Part shown: piece after piece, positions 17,321 through 25,238 of the stretch | How positions within the stretch are numbered: the first letter of the stretch is position 1 | Layout: each line of letters starts with the position of its first letter | NCBI GenBank assembly: GCA_003557805.1 | Contig: PWNY01000065.1 | Location: forward strand, 1 to 35,103 | Length of the DNA stretch: 35,103 bases | Direction of reading: 5' to 3' | DNA from: Bacteroidales bacterium | Lineage (GTDB): Bacteria > Bacteroidota > Bacteroidia > Bacteroidales > UBA7960 | Translations under genes and position numbers: made by a program | Notes under the pieces: generated by a model | What the model was told of the DNA's origin: nothing | Database searches by the model: none | The model's input: the letters and a program-made list of their open reading frames with translations, nothing else

Positions 17321-18202
17321 TTAATAATAGTATAAAAAGTCAGTTTTGATTTTCAGGTATTTTTTTACTGCAAAATAGGTGGATATCCAGCTGATCAGCA
17401 CTCCAAGGAGAAGCACCCCGGCAAAGAGTATGAGCAGCCTTTTGGTGTCATAGAACATAACCAGTTCCGGGATCTGGCGCTGTACCGCAAAAAGGCTGAG
17501 TGAAAGCAGGAGTATGGTAATGAACGCACCTATTATACCCTGTATCATTCCCCTGAGTATGAAAGGCCTGCGTATGAAACCCTGTGTTGCACCCACCAGC
17601 TGCATGCTTTTAATAAGGAAGCGCTTTGAGAAAACACTCAGGCGAATGGTGTTGTTGATAAGCGCGAAGGCGATTATCAGAAGGAGTATGCTGAATGCCA
17701 GCAGCCCAGCCCCTATCCTTCTTACAGTCTCGTGTACCAGGTGAACCAGAGACTGCTGGTAGTCTATGTCAGTTATCAAACTGCAACCTGAAAGCCTCTC
17801 CTCTATGACCATCATGCTGTCGGGGTTTGCATAAGAGGCCTGAAGCGTTATCATTATCGATGCAGACAGGGGGTTGTAACCCAGGAAGTCAATAAAGTCC
17901 TCCCCGAGTTCATGCATCAGGTCCTCGGCGGCTTCTTCACGTGATATGTAAAGGCTTTCATTCACCCCGGGCATATTGTTTATTGCCTCCCGGAGGTTTT
18001 CAGCCTCAGCCTGGCTGGCGTCATTATCAATAAAAACCGATATTGAGATGCTCTCCCTTACATGCTCTGAAAGTTTCTGGGCATGAAGGACTATCAGGCC
18101 AAGAAGGCCGAGCACGAATAGAACAAGGGTAATGCTGACCACCGTCGAAATATAGGATGATTTCAACCTGCGGCCAATGATCCTGTCTTCCTGTCTGCCC
18201 AT
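17321..18202 (-). CDS. ftsX: Cell division protein FtsX
   Basis: Membrane subunit of the FtsEX ABC-type complex that couples division to peptidoglycan hydrolases. The 293 residues have the FtsX plan: a first transmembrane helix at about 17-38 (STVVSITLVLFVLGLLGLIV), a periplasmic domain to about residue 165 (VRESISISVFIDNDASQAEA, YNPLSASIMITL), then three more helices (FSILLLIIAFALINNTIRL, IGAFITILLLSLSLF, LFAGVLLLGVLISWISTYFA). The ATPase FtsE is not in this window. It is the first gene of the ftsX-DUF3098-uppP-truB run. Upstream only a near-consensus TAATTTCG (18225-18232) was seen. Confidence 0.92.
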   Translation of the reverse strand: MGRQEDRIIGRRLKSSYISTVVSITLVLFVLGLLGLIVLHAQKLSEHVRESISISVFIDNDASQAEAENLREAINNMPGVNESLYISREEAAEDLMHELGEDFIDFLGYNPLSASIMITLQASYANPDSMMVIEERLSGCSLITDIDYQQSLVHLVHETVRRIGAGLLAFSILLLIIAFALINNTIRLSVFSKRFLIKSMQLVGATQGFIRRPFILRGMIQGIIGAFITILLLSLSLFAVQRQIPELVMFYDTKRLLILFAGVLLLGVLISWISTYFAVKKYLKIKTDFLYYY

Positions 18203-18332
18203 TTTACTGCTACCTGTTTAACGGCGAAATTAATAAAAAAATAACCATTCAGTACCAATCATGATCCGTGCGGATAAAAGATACTTTTATATAACAGCCT
18301 AAGGCAATATTTTAGTGTAAAACAAAAAGAGA

Positions 18333-19463
18333 ATGTACAGTGAAATGACCTGCCGGATAGCCCTTACACTGGTGCCCGGCCTTGGCCCGGTACTTGCAAG
18401 GCGGCTTGTTTCAATATTTGGGAGTGCCGCGGCAATCTTCAGGGAGAGATCACCGGGACTGATCAGGCTGCCGGGAATAAATGCAGAGACTGCCTATTCA
18501 ATTAAACAGTGCAAATACCTGGAAAGGGCGGAACAGGAGGTGGAGTATATCAGTAAAAAGGGGATAAAGGCACTGTTTTACACGGACGATGAGTACCCCC
18601 GCAGGCTCAAACTGTGCCATGATGCCCCGCTTTTACTGTATGCCAGGGGGAAGGGAAACTGTCTTGACCACCCCAGGGCGGTGGCAGTTATCGGAAGCAG
18701 GAGGATGACGGAATACGGAAGGCAGAGCTGTGAGCGCCTTGTTGGGGAGCTGTCCGGGTACCGGACAATGATAGTTAGTGGACTGGCTTATGGTGTGGAT
18801 GCATGTGCCCACGACTGTGCCGCCGGGATCGGGTTACCGATGGTTGCCGTTCTGGGCCACGGGCTTGACCGTATTTATCCGGGGGCTCATTACGGTCTTG
18901 CCTCCAGGATAGAGGAGAACGGCCTGCTGGTTACCGAGTTTATATCAGGCAGAACCCCTGTTCCTGAGAACTTCCCGAGAAGGAACAGGATAATTGCAGG
19001 CCTGTCTGATGCGGTCATTTTGATAGAAGCAGCACTGAGGGGCGGAGCCCTGATCACTGCAGATATCGCAAACTCCTATAACAGGGATGTTTTCGCACTG
19101 CCGGGAAGGGTCAGTGACAGATACAGCCAGGGTTGTAACAGGCTTATCAGGATCAACAAGGCGCACCTGATTGAATCGGCCAGTGATATGCAGTACATAA
19201 TGAACTGGGAAGAGGAATGCGGAAGCACTTCTGCCAGGATCAGAAAGCCTGGCAGGCAGGCTGGTATTTTTGTAATACTCAACAGGGAGGAGAAGATTGT
19301 GGCAGACTTTCTCAGGTCGAACGGGGAGGCAGGGATCGACAGCATAGTGTCCGGAACAGGTTTCAACCTTGGCACCTGCACCACTGTTTTGCTCGGCCTG
19401 GAGTTCAAGGGGGTTGTCAGGGCACTGCCGGGAAGAACCTTCAGGCTTATGGCTGACATTTAA
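18333..19463 (+). CDS. dprA: DNA-processing protein DprA
   Basis: DprA (Smf) binds incoming single-stranded DNA during natural transformation and loads RecA. The 376 residues show a helix-hairpin-helix-like N-terminus (LVPGLGPVLARRLVSIFGSA), the Rossmann-like core with VIGSRRMTEYGRQSCERL, IVSGLAYGVDACAHDCA, VLGHGLDRIYPGAH, FPRRNRIIAGLSDAVILIEA and GALITADIANSYNRDVFALP, and a C-terminal winged-helix domain from about residue 305. It is divergent from ftsX; the 130-base gap holds only imperfect promoter-like A/T stretches (for example TATTTTAG at 18308-18315). dprA is widespread and does not by itself prove competence. Confidence 0.96.
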   Translation: MYSEMTCRIALTLVPGLGPVLARRLVSIFGSAAAIFRERSPGLIRLPGINAETAYSIKQCKYLERAEQEVEYISKKGIKALFYTDDEYPRRLKLCHDAPLLLYARGKGNCLDHPRAVAVIGSRRMTEYGRQSCERLVGELSGYRTMIVSGLAYGVDACAHDCAAGIGLPMVAVLGHGLDRIYPGAHYGLASRIEENGLLVTEFISGRTPVPENFPRRNRIIAGLSDAVILIEAALRGGALITADIANSYNRDVFALPGRVSDRYSQGCNRLIRINKAHLIESASDMQYIMNWEEECGSTSARIRKPGRQAGIFVILNREEKIVADFLRSNGEAGIDSIVSGTGFNLGTCTTVLLGLEFKGVVRALPGRTFRLMADI

Positions 19464-19484
19464 TGCAATTGGTTTTTCATGCAT

Positions 19485-19502
19485 AAACCTTTCGGGTTTT
19501 TG
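19485..19502 (+). terminator. Possible weak terminator after dprA
   Basis: AAACC and GGTTT form a five-pair stem around a TTTCG loop, followed by T residues, 22 bases after the dprA stop. The stem is short and the T-run brief, so the call is tentative. Confidence 0.35.
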
Positions 19503-19561
19503 GTCACTTTCCCAGAACATCCCCGCTGTATTAGCAGACTATCGTATATTTATCCTGGATT

Positions 19562-19569
19562 TACCTTTG
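19562..19569 (+). promoter_or_regulatory. Promoter -7 element (TACCTTTG) for the DUF2207 gene
   Basis: Full match to TAnnTTTG, 22 bases before the start codon of the downstream gene. A clear TTG at the -33 position is missing. A transcript from here would start near 19576. Confidence 0.45.
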
Positions 19570-19591
19570 TAACAAAATAATAAGCAACATA

Positions 19592-21403
19592 ATGAAAACA
19601 ATACTGTTTGCTCACAAATTCTTAGTTGAGTTTATAATTGTGATCCTTATGGTATTTAATACCGGTAAGATCTATGCCAGGGACTACAGCATCGACAGGC
19701 TGAGAATGTCAATAGAGGCTGACAGCAGGGGTCAGCTAACTGTAACGGAGACCCGTACCTTCAGGTTTGAGGGTTCGTTTTCAGAGGTATACAGAACCTT
19801 CCCGCTCAGTGATACGGTAAGTTTTGATAACATTGCCGTATTTGAGGGCAGTTATGTTTACCAATATTCTGACAGCGGAGCTGAAGGCACATTTAGCATA
19901 AGTGAGCGCAGCAATGAAAAGGAAGTTGTTGTACATTTTGATGCCACCGACACTGTCCGGGTTTTTTCAATACGTTTTACAATTGACGGAGCGGTAAGAA
20001 GATATGAGGATGCAGCACTGCTATACTACCAGCTTATCTCTGAAGGCTGGTCAAAGGCTCACCACGACATATCTGTTGAGATCATTCCTCCTGAAAGCCT
20101 CCCCGAAAACCAACCTGCACACTGGGTTCACGGATCCCTGGACGCTGTTTCCTCAATAAAGCAAGGGGGGAGGGTGAGCATTGAACTTGGCTTGCTGCCT
20201 GCGGAACGCTTCCTGGAGATAAGGGCACTCTACCCACCGGCTGTCTTTAATGAAATGGAGATCACCCCGGGTGTTATAAAATCAAGGGTGGAACGTGAAG
20301 CAGGGCTGCTGGCAGAAGAGGCAAACCGGAAAAGGGAGGAGCAGTTGGAAAGGCAAAGAATCAGGGATGCCAGACACGCTGCAGGAAAAAGGGTAGCTAT
20401 CCCCGCGGCATTGATAATTATTTCGATACTTCCGCTGCTGTTCAGAAAATATTCTGACAGGCCGGTATATAAAAAAGCAGATATCAAAACAGGGGAGATG
20501 CCTGAGAAACATCCCCCGGCAATGGTCAGCTACCTTCTGTTTTCCGGTTATGTTACCGGAAATGCGCTGGTGTCTACACTGTTCCACCTGGCCTACAGGG
20601 GCTATATCAGGATTGAGGAGATTCCTTCAAAAAAGCCCGGGCTGGTAAAAAAACCCAAATATCAGTTTGTTATTGACAGGGAAAAGTTTAATAAAGAAAG
20701 AGAAAGTATGCCGGAATATGAAGCTGGTATGTTAGACCTTTTTTTCGGAGATATTTCAGGGGGGAGTGATGTGCTTGGCTTCCGGCAGTTAAAAAAGAAA
20801 AGCAGCAAAGTGCAGTCCTTTTTTACAAGGTGGAGAAAGGAGGTAAAAAAAGAGGCTGAAAAACAGAACTGGTTTGACCCCAAAAGCAAAAAGGGAAGGA
20901 ATATCGGTCTTGCAACTGGTTCAGTACTCTTTGCCGGATCTCTTATTTCTGCTGTTTTTCTTGGTCCCTGGATGCTCATTCCTGTTCTGGCGGCATTAAT
21001 TCTTCTGATTGGCTCTCTTTTTATATACCACCGCAGCCCCTCGGGTGAAAAGGCATACCGGCAGTGGATGGCTCTTAAGAAATATCTTAAGAAACACAGG
21101 TTCGGGAAAGATACTGCAAGGCTGGAGGCTTCAGCCATCAATGAATACCTGATCTACGGAATTGCGCTCGGTCTTGGAAAGGGATACTTCAAAAGGTTTG
21201 CAAGATGGGTTGAAGAGAGTGGCCAGAGCCCGCATTTCTGGTGGATCGTGCTGTATAGTAACAATATATCAGGCTTTGGCAAGGCCCTTAATGAAGTGAT
21301 AAATACTACCTCGGGTACAATGAGCTCCGCTAGTGGTATGGGTGGTGGAGGCACAATGGGTGGTGGTGGAGGTGTCTCTTCAGGCGGGGGAGGGGCAAGA
21401 TGA
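19592..21403 (+). CDS. DUF2207 (YciQ-like) membrane protein with glycine-rich tail
   Basis: A 603-residue protein with an N-terminal signal or anchor (FIIVILMVFNTGKIYA). The extracytoplasmic DUF2207 domain follows (DYSIDRLRMSIEADSRGQLT, TFRFEGSFSEVYRTFPL). Next come a charged helix rich in Glu and Arg, a transmembrane segment at about 268-285 (VAIPAALIIISILPLLF), a soluble domain with a winged-helix-like stretch (MVSYLLFSGYVTGNALVSTL), two more membrane segments at about 437-483, and a last soluble part. The C-terminus is a glycine/serine-rich low-complexity tail (about residues 578-603), which is usual in this family. No catalytic motif is recognised and the function of the family is unknown. 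Its stop codon directly abuts the stop of the opposing ChaN-like gene. Confidence 0.85.
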   Translation: MKTILFAHKFLVEFIIVILMVFNTGKIYARDYSIDRLRMSIEADSRGQLTVTETRTFRFEGSFSEVYRTFPLSDTVSFDNIAVFEGSYVYQYSDSGAEGTFSISERSNEKEVVVHFDATDTVRVFSIRFTIDGAVRRYEDAALLYYQLISEGWSKAHHDISVEIIPPESLPENQPAHWVHGSLDAVSSIKQGGRVSIELGLLPAERFLEIRALYPPAVFNEMEITPGVIKSRVEREAGLLAEEANRKREEQLERQRIRDARHAAGKRVAIPAALIIISILPLLFRKYSDRPVYKKADIKTGEMPEKHPPAMVSYLLFSGYVTGNALVSTLFHLAYRGYIRIEEIPSKKPGLVKKPKYQFVIDREKFNKERESMPEYEAGMLDLFFGDISGGSDVLGFRQLKKKSSKVQSFFTRWRKEVKKEAEKQNWFDPKSKKGRNIGLATGSVLFAGSLISAVFLGPWMLIPVLAALILLIGSLFIYHRSPSGEKAYRQWMALKKYLKKHRFGKDTARLEASAINEYLIYGIALGLGKGYFKRFARWVEESGQSPHFWWIVLYSNNISGFGKALNEVINTTSGTMSSASGMGGGGTMGGGGGVSSGGGGAR

Positions 21404-22288
21404 TCAGTATGTTTTGGTCATTGTAGAAGGAACAGCGATTATAAAGTCGGCCAGTCCGCGATTCTCCTCCTCAAGGAAAGAAACATCGTCCTGCTCTACT
21501 GTGCTTATTGTGATAATATCAAGTGTGACTTCCGAATACTCTTCAAGGTACCATACAATTCCTTCATAGTTGTTTGAATGGTAAGCCCCGTTAAAGTGCA
21601 GGAAAACCTCATGGCCCGGCAGGTTTTGAATTATGTTGTAAGCCATGGCAGCATCCTTTATAGCCTGAGCCCTGGGCAGGTTTTCTCCGGCGTGGGCTGG
21701 CATTCCCTCCATTTCAAGCATGGCCCTGTAGCCTGGAAGGTTTTCGTCATAGGGGACAGGCAGCGGGGGGATGTACCCCCTGGCCTGCGTACTCAGCATT
21801 TCCAGTGCCTCAAAGCCCTCCCTGTGCACCTTTGCAGCATAGCGCCTGGGAATATTTGTTGCTACGAAAATCAGCCCGTTCTCCCTGGCAAACTCAAGCA
21901 GGGGCCTGTAATCAGTTTCATAGTTGCCCCATGTTTTAGCTTCAGCAAGGAAATTTCTTTCAGGTATTATACCTGAAAAATATTCATCGATAAGCAACTG
22001 GTCGTCGGTCTCGAACATTTCCGCTCCCATGGCCAACTCCGGGCCGGCATAGTCAAAAAGCACCTGGCTGAGCTCCAGCTGAAGCCAGTGGGCTATGGGG
22101 TTATTGTGCAGTTCACCGAAAAGGATAACATCAGCCCCCTGTGCGGCAAATGACATCTCTGAGAATGTCGACACCCGGCCATCGGGACCAAAGATGCGGT
22201 ATGCGTACTTGTGCTGTGCACCCAGCATGCCTGGTTGTAAAACAATAAAGACAATGACAGTTATAAGAAATATGCGAAGGTGTTGCAT
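21404..22288 (-). CDS. ChaN-family (haem-binding-like) exported protein
   Basis: A 294-residue protein with a signal peptide (MQHLRIFLITVIVFIVLQPG, then MLGAQ). The body matches the ChaN-like family (Cofac_haem_bdg), described as iron-regulated and haem-binding in some bacteria. Motifs seen are VILFGELHNNPIAHWLQLEL near residues 54-73, AMGAEMFETDDQ, a NYETDYRPLLEFARENGL block, VATNIPRRYAAKV and the late HFNGAYHSNNYEGI. There is no lipobox cysteine, so this copy is likely periplasmic rather than lipid-anchored. It is downstream of cdd on the same strand with a 60-base gap. Haem binding is family knowledge, not proven here. Confidence 0.82.
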   Translation of the reverse strand: MQHLRIFLITVIVFIVLQPGMLGAQHKYAYRIFGPDGRVSTFSEMSFAAQGADVILFGELHNNPIAHWLQLELSQVLFDYAGPELAMGAEMFETDDQLLIDEYFSGIIPERNFLAEAKTWGNYETDYRPLLEFARENGLIFVATNIPRRYAAKVHREGFEALEMLSTQARGYIPPLPVPYDENLPGYRAMLEMEGMPAHAGENLPRAQAIKDAAMAYNIIQNLPGHEVFLHFNGAYHSNNYEGIVWYLEEYSEVTLDIITISTVEQDDVSFLEEENRGLADFIIAVPSTMTKTY

Positions 22289-22348
22289 CTGTATAAGGTT
22301 TTATAATGCAAACCATATGCCTCCGGTAATGTTCAAAACTTTTGCAGT

Positions 22349-22855
22349 TTAACGGTTTTTTAGCTGCTCACCGGTAAATGAAAGAGGCAGCAGGTCAACA
22401 GCCTTTTCTATTATGAATACCCTTCCTTTTTCCTTGCTGAGGATTATCTTCATAGGGCCTTTTTGAAGTGTTTCGTACTCGAGCAAAACCTGGCGGCAGG
22501 CACCGCAGGGGGATACAGGATCGCTTACCTCCTGCTGGTTGGTTTTTGCGCTTACTGCTATCTTTTTCATGGCAACACCGGGGTACATGGATGAAGCAGC
22601 AAAGGCAGCGACCCTTTCTGCGCAGAGACCGCTGGGATATGCTCCATTCTCCTGGTTGGAACCCCTTACTATCTCACCGTTCTCCAGAAGTATGGCTGCA
22701 CCAACATAAAATGCCGAATAGGGGGCGTAGGCCTGCCGGCACATTGCCCTGGCCTCTTCAACCAGCTTCTTCTCGTCCCCGGGCAGCTCTTGCGAACTAT
22801 CCAGCACTGAATAGCTAATATTTACATCCTTTCTTGCCATATCATTTTTCATCAT
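22349..22855 (-). CDS. cdd: Cytidine deaminase
   Basis: Deaminates cytidine and deoxycytidine to uridine and deoxyuridine in pyrimidine salvage. The 168 residues are consistent with the small tetrameric zinc enzyme. The zinc and catalytic residues are visible: Cys78 and Glu80 in SGLCAERVAAF, and Cys117 and Cys120 in SPCGACRQVLLEY. The substrate region YAPYSAFYVGAAI is at about 43-55. The start could be Met1 or Met2 (22855 or 22852). A TATTTTTG element lies just upstream, implying a very short leader. Confidence 0.95.
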   Translation of the reverse strand: MMKNDMARKDVNISYSVLDSSQELPGDEKKLVEEARAMCRQAYAPYSAFYVGAAILLENGEIVRGSNQENGAYPSGLCAERVAAFAASSMYPGVAMKKIAVSAKTNQQEVSDPVSPCGACRQVLLEYETLQKGPMKIILSKEKGRVFIIEKAVDLLPLSFTGEQLKNR

Positions 22856-22865
22856 TTATACGTGC

Positions 22866-22873
22866 CAAAAATA
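22866..22873 (-). promoter_or_regulatory. Possible cdd promoter -7 element (TATTTTTG)
   Basis: Full match to TAnnTTTG on the minus strand, 10 bases before the cdd start, so a transcript would have almost no untranslated leader. No -33 TTG was found at the normal spacing. Confidence 0.35.
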
Positions 22874-22912
22874 AAAAAGTTTACCTGATCTCTTGCCTGT
22901 TGCCCTGCCTTG

Positions 22913-22943
22913 TTGCATTTTGATCATTTTTTGCATATCTTTG
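22913..22943 (+). promoter_or_regulatory. Consensus Bacteroidota promoter for the YtxH operon
   Basis: TTG at 22913-22915, then exactly 20 bases, then TATCTTTG at 22936-22943. It has the same -7 sequence and the same spacing as the queA promoter. The predicted start near 22950 leaves an A/T-rich leader of about 70 bases before the first gene. Confidence 0.7.
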
Positions 22944-23020
22944 TTATATAGTTAAAAGTTAAGGGAATTTTTGTTTTTTGATTGCCTTAATCGATCGTTT
23001 AATTTAAAGGTATAGATATT

Positions 23021-23278
23021 ATGAGCGCTTCTAACGGAAAGGTTTTGTTTGGATTTATTTTTGGAGCAGCTGTCGGTGTTGCTGCAGGTCTGCTTTTTGC
23101 ACCCAGCTCTGGAGATGAGACACGTAAAAAGCTCAAGGAGAAAGGCAGGGAGTACTCTGATGAACTGACAAAGCAGATGAATGAAAAACTCGACGATCTG
23201 AAGGACTATGTAACTCATAAGACCGAAGACGCCAGGGCAAGGATCAAAAGGTCAGTTCCTGAAGAGGATAAATCCTAA
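23021..23278 (+). CDS. YtxH-domain small membrane protein
   Basis: An 85-residue protein with one N-terminal glycine- and alanine-rich transmembrane helix (VLFGFIFGAAVGVAAGLLFA, about residues 8-27), then the APSSGDETRKKLKEK motif typical of YtxH domains and a long charged amphipathic helix to the end. YtxH proteins are often stress-related, but no biochemical role is established. It is first in a three-gene plus-strand unit; the next gene begins 17 bases after its stop. Confidence 0.85.
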   Translation: MSASNGKVLFGFIFGAAVGVAAGLLFAPSSGDETRKKLKEKGREYSDELTKQMNEKLDDLKDYVTHKTEDARARIKRSVPEEDKS

Positions 23279-23295
23279 TTTGAAGAACCCTCTGC

Positions 23296-23670
23296 ATGGA
23301 CGGTAAGGAGTTATTATCACACATTACCTCTTTAAAGGATAACCTGCAAAAGTATCTCGAAACGAAGATCTCGTATTACGGGATCCTTGCCTTCGAGAAA
23401 GCGGTAAAAGTGTTGAGCATGTTTATGGCCAATATTGTTTTCTTATTGGCCGGTGTGCTTGCTTTGTTCTTTATCTCCGGCGCCATATCGGTATATCTTG
23501 GGGTTTTGCTGGACTCCTACTGGCAGGGCATGTTAATTGTCGGCGGGGTATACCTTGTTGTTCTGCTGGTGATGTTTGCCTGGCGCAGGCGAATATTTGG
23601 CAGGGCAGCCATAAAGATACTCCTGGGCATCCTTATGGATGAAGATGAACCTTCCGGGAACCGGAAATAG
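23296..23670 (+). CDS. Holin-like (Phage_holin_3_6/DUF1469-type) membrane protein
   Basis: A 124-residue protein with an N-terminal amphipathic helix (LSHITSLKDNLQKYLETKIS) and two hydrophobic hairpin helices at about 41-68 (VLSMFMANIVFLLAGVLALF) and 77-97 (QGMLIVGGVYLVVLLVMFAW), followed by a basic RRR stretch and an acidic tail. This layout matches the small membrane family named after phage holins that is common in non-phage operons with YtxH genes. No phage genes are nearby, so lytic function is not implied. Confidence 0.72.
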   Translation: MDGKELLSHITSLKDNLQKYLETKISYYGILAFEKAVKVLSMFMANIVFLLAGVLALFFISGAISVYLGVLLDSYWQGMLIVGGVYLVVLLVMFAWRRRIFGRAAIKILLGILMDEDEPSGNRK

Positions 23671-23688
23671 GAAAAAAAGAATTGAATA

Positions 23689-23973
23689 ATGCTTGAATCC
23701 CTCAGAAACATAAAGAGCCTTGAGGATATCAGAGTTGAAAAGGCCCGCATGAAATATGAGTCACTGCTGGCCGAAAGCAGGATGATGGAAAGCATGCGTG
23801 CTGCCGGCCAGCTCTTCACCGTGGTCTCAAGCCTGAAAAGGGTGTCAGGCGGCATCAGGACAGCATATAGCATCATTAGCAGATTTAGCAGGTTTATCTC
23901 CAGGTGGTTTGGCAGAAAAAAGGAAGAAAAGGAGGATCGCACACCCAGGGAGGAGGACACGCTCCGGTATTGA
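23689..23973 (+). CDS. Unknown small charged helical protein
   Basis: A 94-residue protein that I cannot assign to a family. The first 35 residues are strongly helical and charged (LEDIRVEKARMKYESLLAES), suggesting a coiled coil. A weakly hydrophobic basic stretch follows (AYSIISRFSRFISRWFG), which could be an amphipathic membrane-binding helix, and the tail is rich in Lys, Glu and Arg. It is 18 bases after the holin-like gene and shares its strand, so it most likely belongs to the same envelope-associated unit. No signal peptide or transmembrane helix is clear. Confidence 0.7.
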   Translation: MLESLRNIKSLEDIRVEKARMKYESLLAESRMMESMRAAGQLFTVVSSLKRVSGGIRTAYSIISRFSRFISRWFGRKKEEKEDRTPREEDTLRY

Positions 23974-24001
23974 TACTATGTGTTAGCCACTGAATCAACC
24001 A

Positions 24002-25186
24002 TCATTTACCCCCGAATTCCAACTCCATGTATACTATCTCGGGCCTGTTACCGGTCCGTACCGGGGGACCCCATGTACCTACCCCATTTGAAACATATAC
24101 ATGCATCCCCTGTACCTTACCGTAGCCGTGGCTTATCCTGTAAACAGCACTGGTAATGTAATTAAGGGGCCATAGCTGCCCATGGTGGGTGTGCCCCGAA
24201 AGCAGCAGGTCTGCTCCAGACATTGCAGCCTCCTCTATACCGAAAGGCTGATGATCAATTACAACAACAGGGTATCCCGGGCTGGTCTTTTCCATCAGGG
24301 ATGCAAGCGATTTGCGGTTCTTTCCTGCGAACCTCTTTTTGTCCCTGTCTTCTCGACCAATAATGTAAAAAAGCTCATTAACCAGCACGACACTGTCACG
24401 TACCAGGGTTATGCCGTGATCTTCCAGGTAGCGGGATGCCCTGGAGGCACCTCCGATATATTCATGGTTACCCATCACTCCGTATACCCCCAGTGGAGCA
24501 CTCAGTTTTTTAAGTGCATGTCCTGTGTCCCGTCTGATAACCGGTCCTGTATCTTCATCCAGTATGTCGCCGGCCAGTAAAATTATATCGGGCTTAATTT
24601 CCATTACCTTGCGTGCAATTCTTTCCATCTGCCTTTTGCCTACTATTGTTCCAAGGTGAATATCAGAAAGCAGGACGGCATTTACAGAGCCGGTTTTGCC
24701 ACTTTCTCCCGTATCTATATTTATACCGATATTCCTTACTACCGGGAAACGGGAGTTTATCAGCCCCCCTGCAACAACAAGAAGTACAACTAAAACAGTA
24801 CCGGCGTAGATAAGTGTTTTTGCATTTTGTCCAGGAATAAAGCTTGTTAACTTCATTGGAGGCATAATGCCCGCAACAAACCTTAAGATATCCGCCAGCA
24901 ACACTGCCAGGAAGAAATAGAGCAGGAGTGCCAGCCATATTGAACCGGCCCAGATAAGGATATCGCTTATTATTCCGGGATAGTATCTTTCAACAAACCT
25001 CCCGGCAATGTACGATGCTGCAATTATCCAGTAAAAGTACCTGTATACTGGTCTTATATAAAATCCCTGGGGAAGGAGCTGCTGGCCCCTTGAGAACACG
25101 TAATAATTTGCAAGAAAATATACAAGCAGCACCAGGGAGAAGAAGAGTATCATTGCAATATTGTCCTTCATAAACACATCAAACAA
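24002..25186 (-). CDS. Membrane-anchored metallophosphoesterase (YkuE/YaeI-like)
   Basis: A 394-residue protein. The N-terminal about 150 residues hold four or five membrane helices (MILFFSLVLLVYFLANYYVF; IWLALLLYFFLAVLLADI; LIYAGTVLVVLLVVAGGLI). The C-terminal calcineurin-like phosphoesterase domain has all metal motifs: LLSDIHLG (Asp175, His177), LLAGDILDED (Asp207), VMGNHEY (Asn240, His241), VVIDHQP and LLSGHTHHGQLWP. Substrate is unknown; related proteins act on lipid or nucleotide phosphates. It is divergent from the SDR gene with 52 bases between starts. Confidence 0.88.
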   Translation of the reverse strand: MFDVFMKDNIAMILFFSLVLLVYFLANYYVFSRGQQLLPQGFYIRPVYRYFYWIIAASYIAGRFVERYYPGIISDILIWAGSIWLALLLYFFLAVLLADILRFVAGIMPPMKLTSFIPGQNAKTLIYAGTVLVVLLVVAGGLINSRFPVVRNIGINIDTGESGKTGSVNAVLLSDIHLGTIVGKRQMERIARKVMEIKPDIILLAGDILDEDTGPVIRRDTGHALKKLSAPLGVYGVMGNHEYIGGASRASRYLEDHGITLVRDSVVLVNELFYIIGREDRDKKRFAGKNRKSLASLMEKTSPGYPVVVIDHQPFGIEEAAMSGADLLLSGHTHHGQLWPLNYITSAVYRISHGYGKVQGMHVYVSNGVGTWGPPVRTGNRPEIVYMELEFGGK

Positions 25187-25206
25187 TTAAAAGCTCAATA
25201 ATGTTT

Positions 25207-25214
25207 TAAATTTG
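25207..25214 (+). promoter_or_regulatory. Promoter -7 element (TAAATTTG) for the SDR gene
   Basis: Full match to TAnnTTTG, 24 bases before the start codon. The -33 TTG is not evident at normal spacing. Confidence 0.4.
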
Positions 25215-25238
25215 CACAGTTAAAAATATACTTAATAT

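Noticed and set aside
21329..21400. GGT/GGC-rich repeat near the end of the DUF2207 gene
   Set aside because: It encodes the glycine-rich C-terminal tail common in this family and is not an independent repeat element.
23296..23670. Prophage remnant suggested by the holin-like gene
   Set aside because: No other phage gene, integrase or attachment repeat is nearby; this family is common in ordinary chromosomal operons with YtxH.
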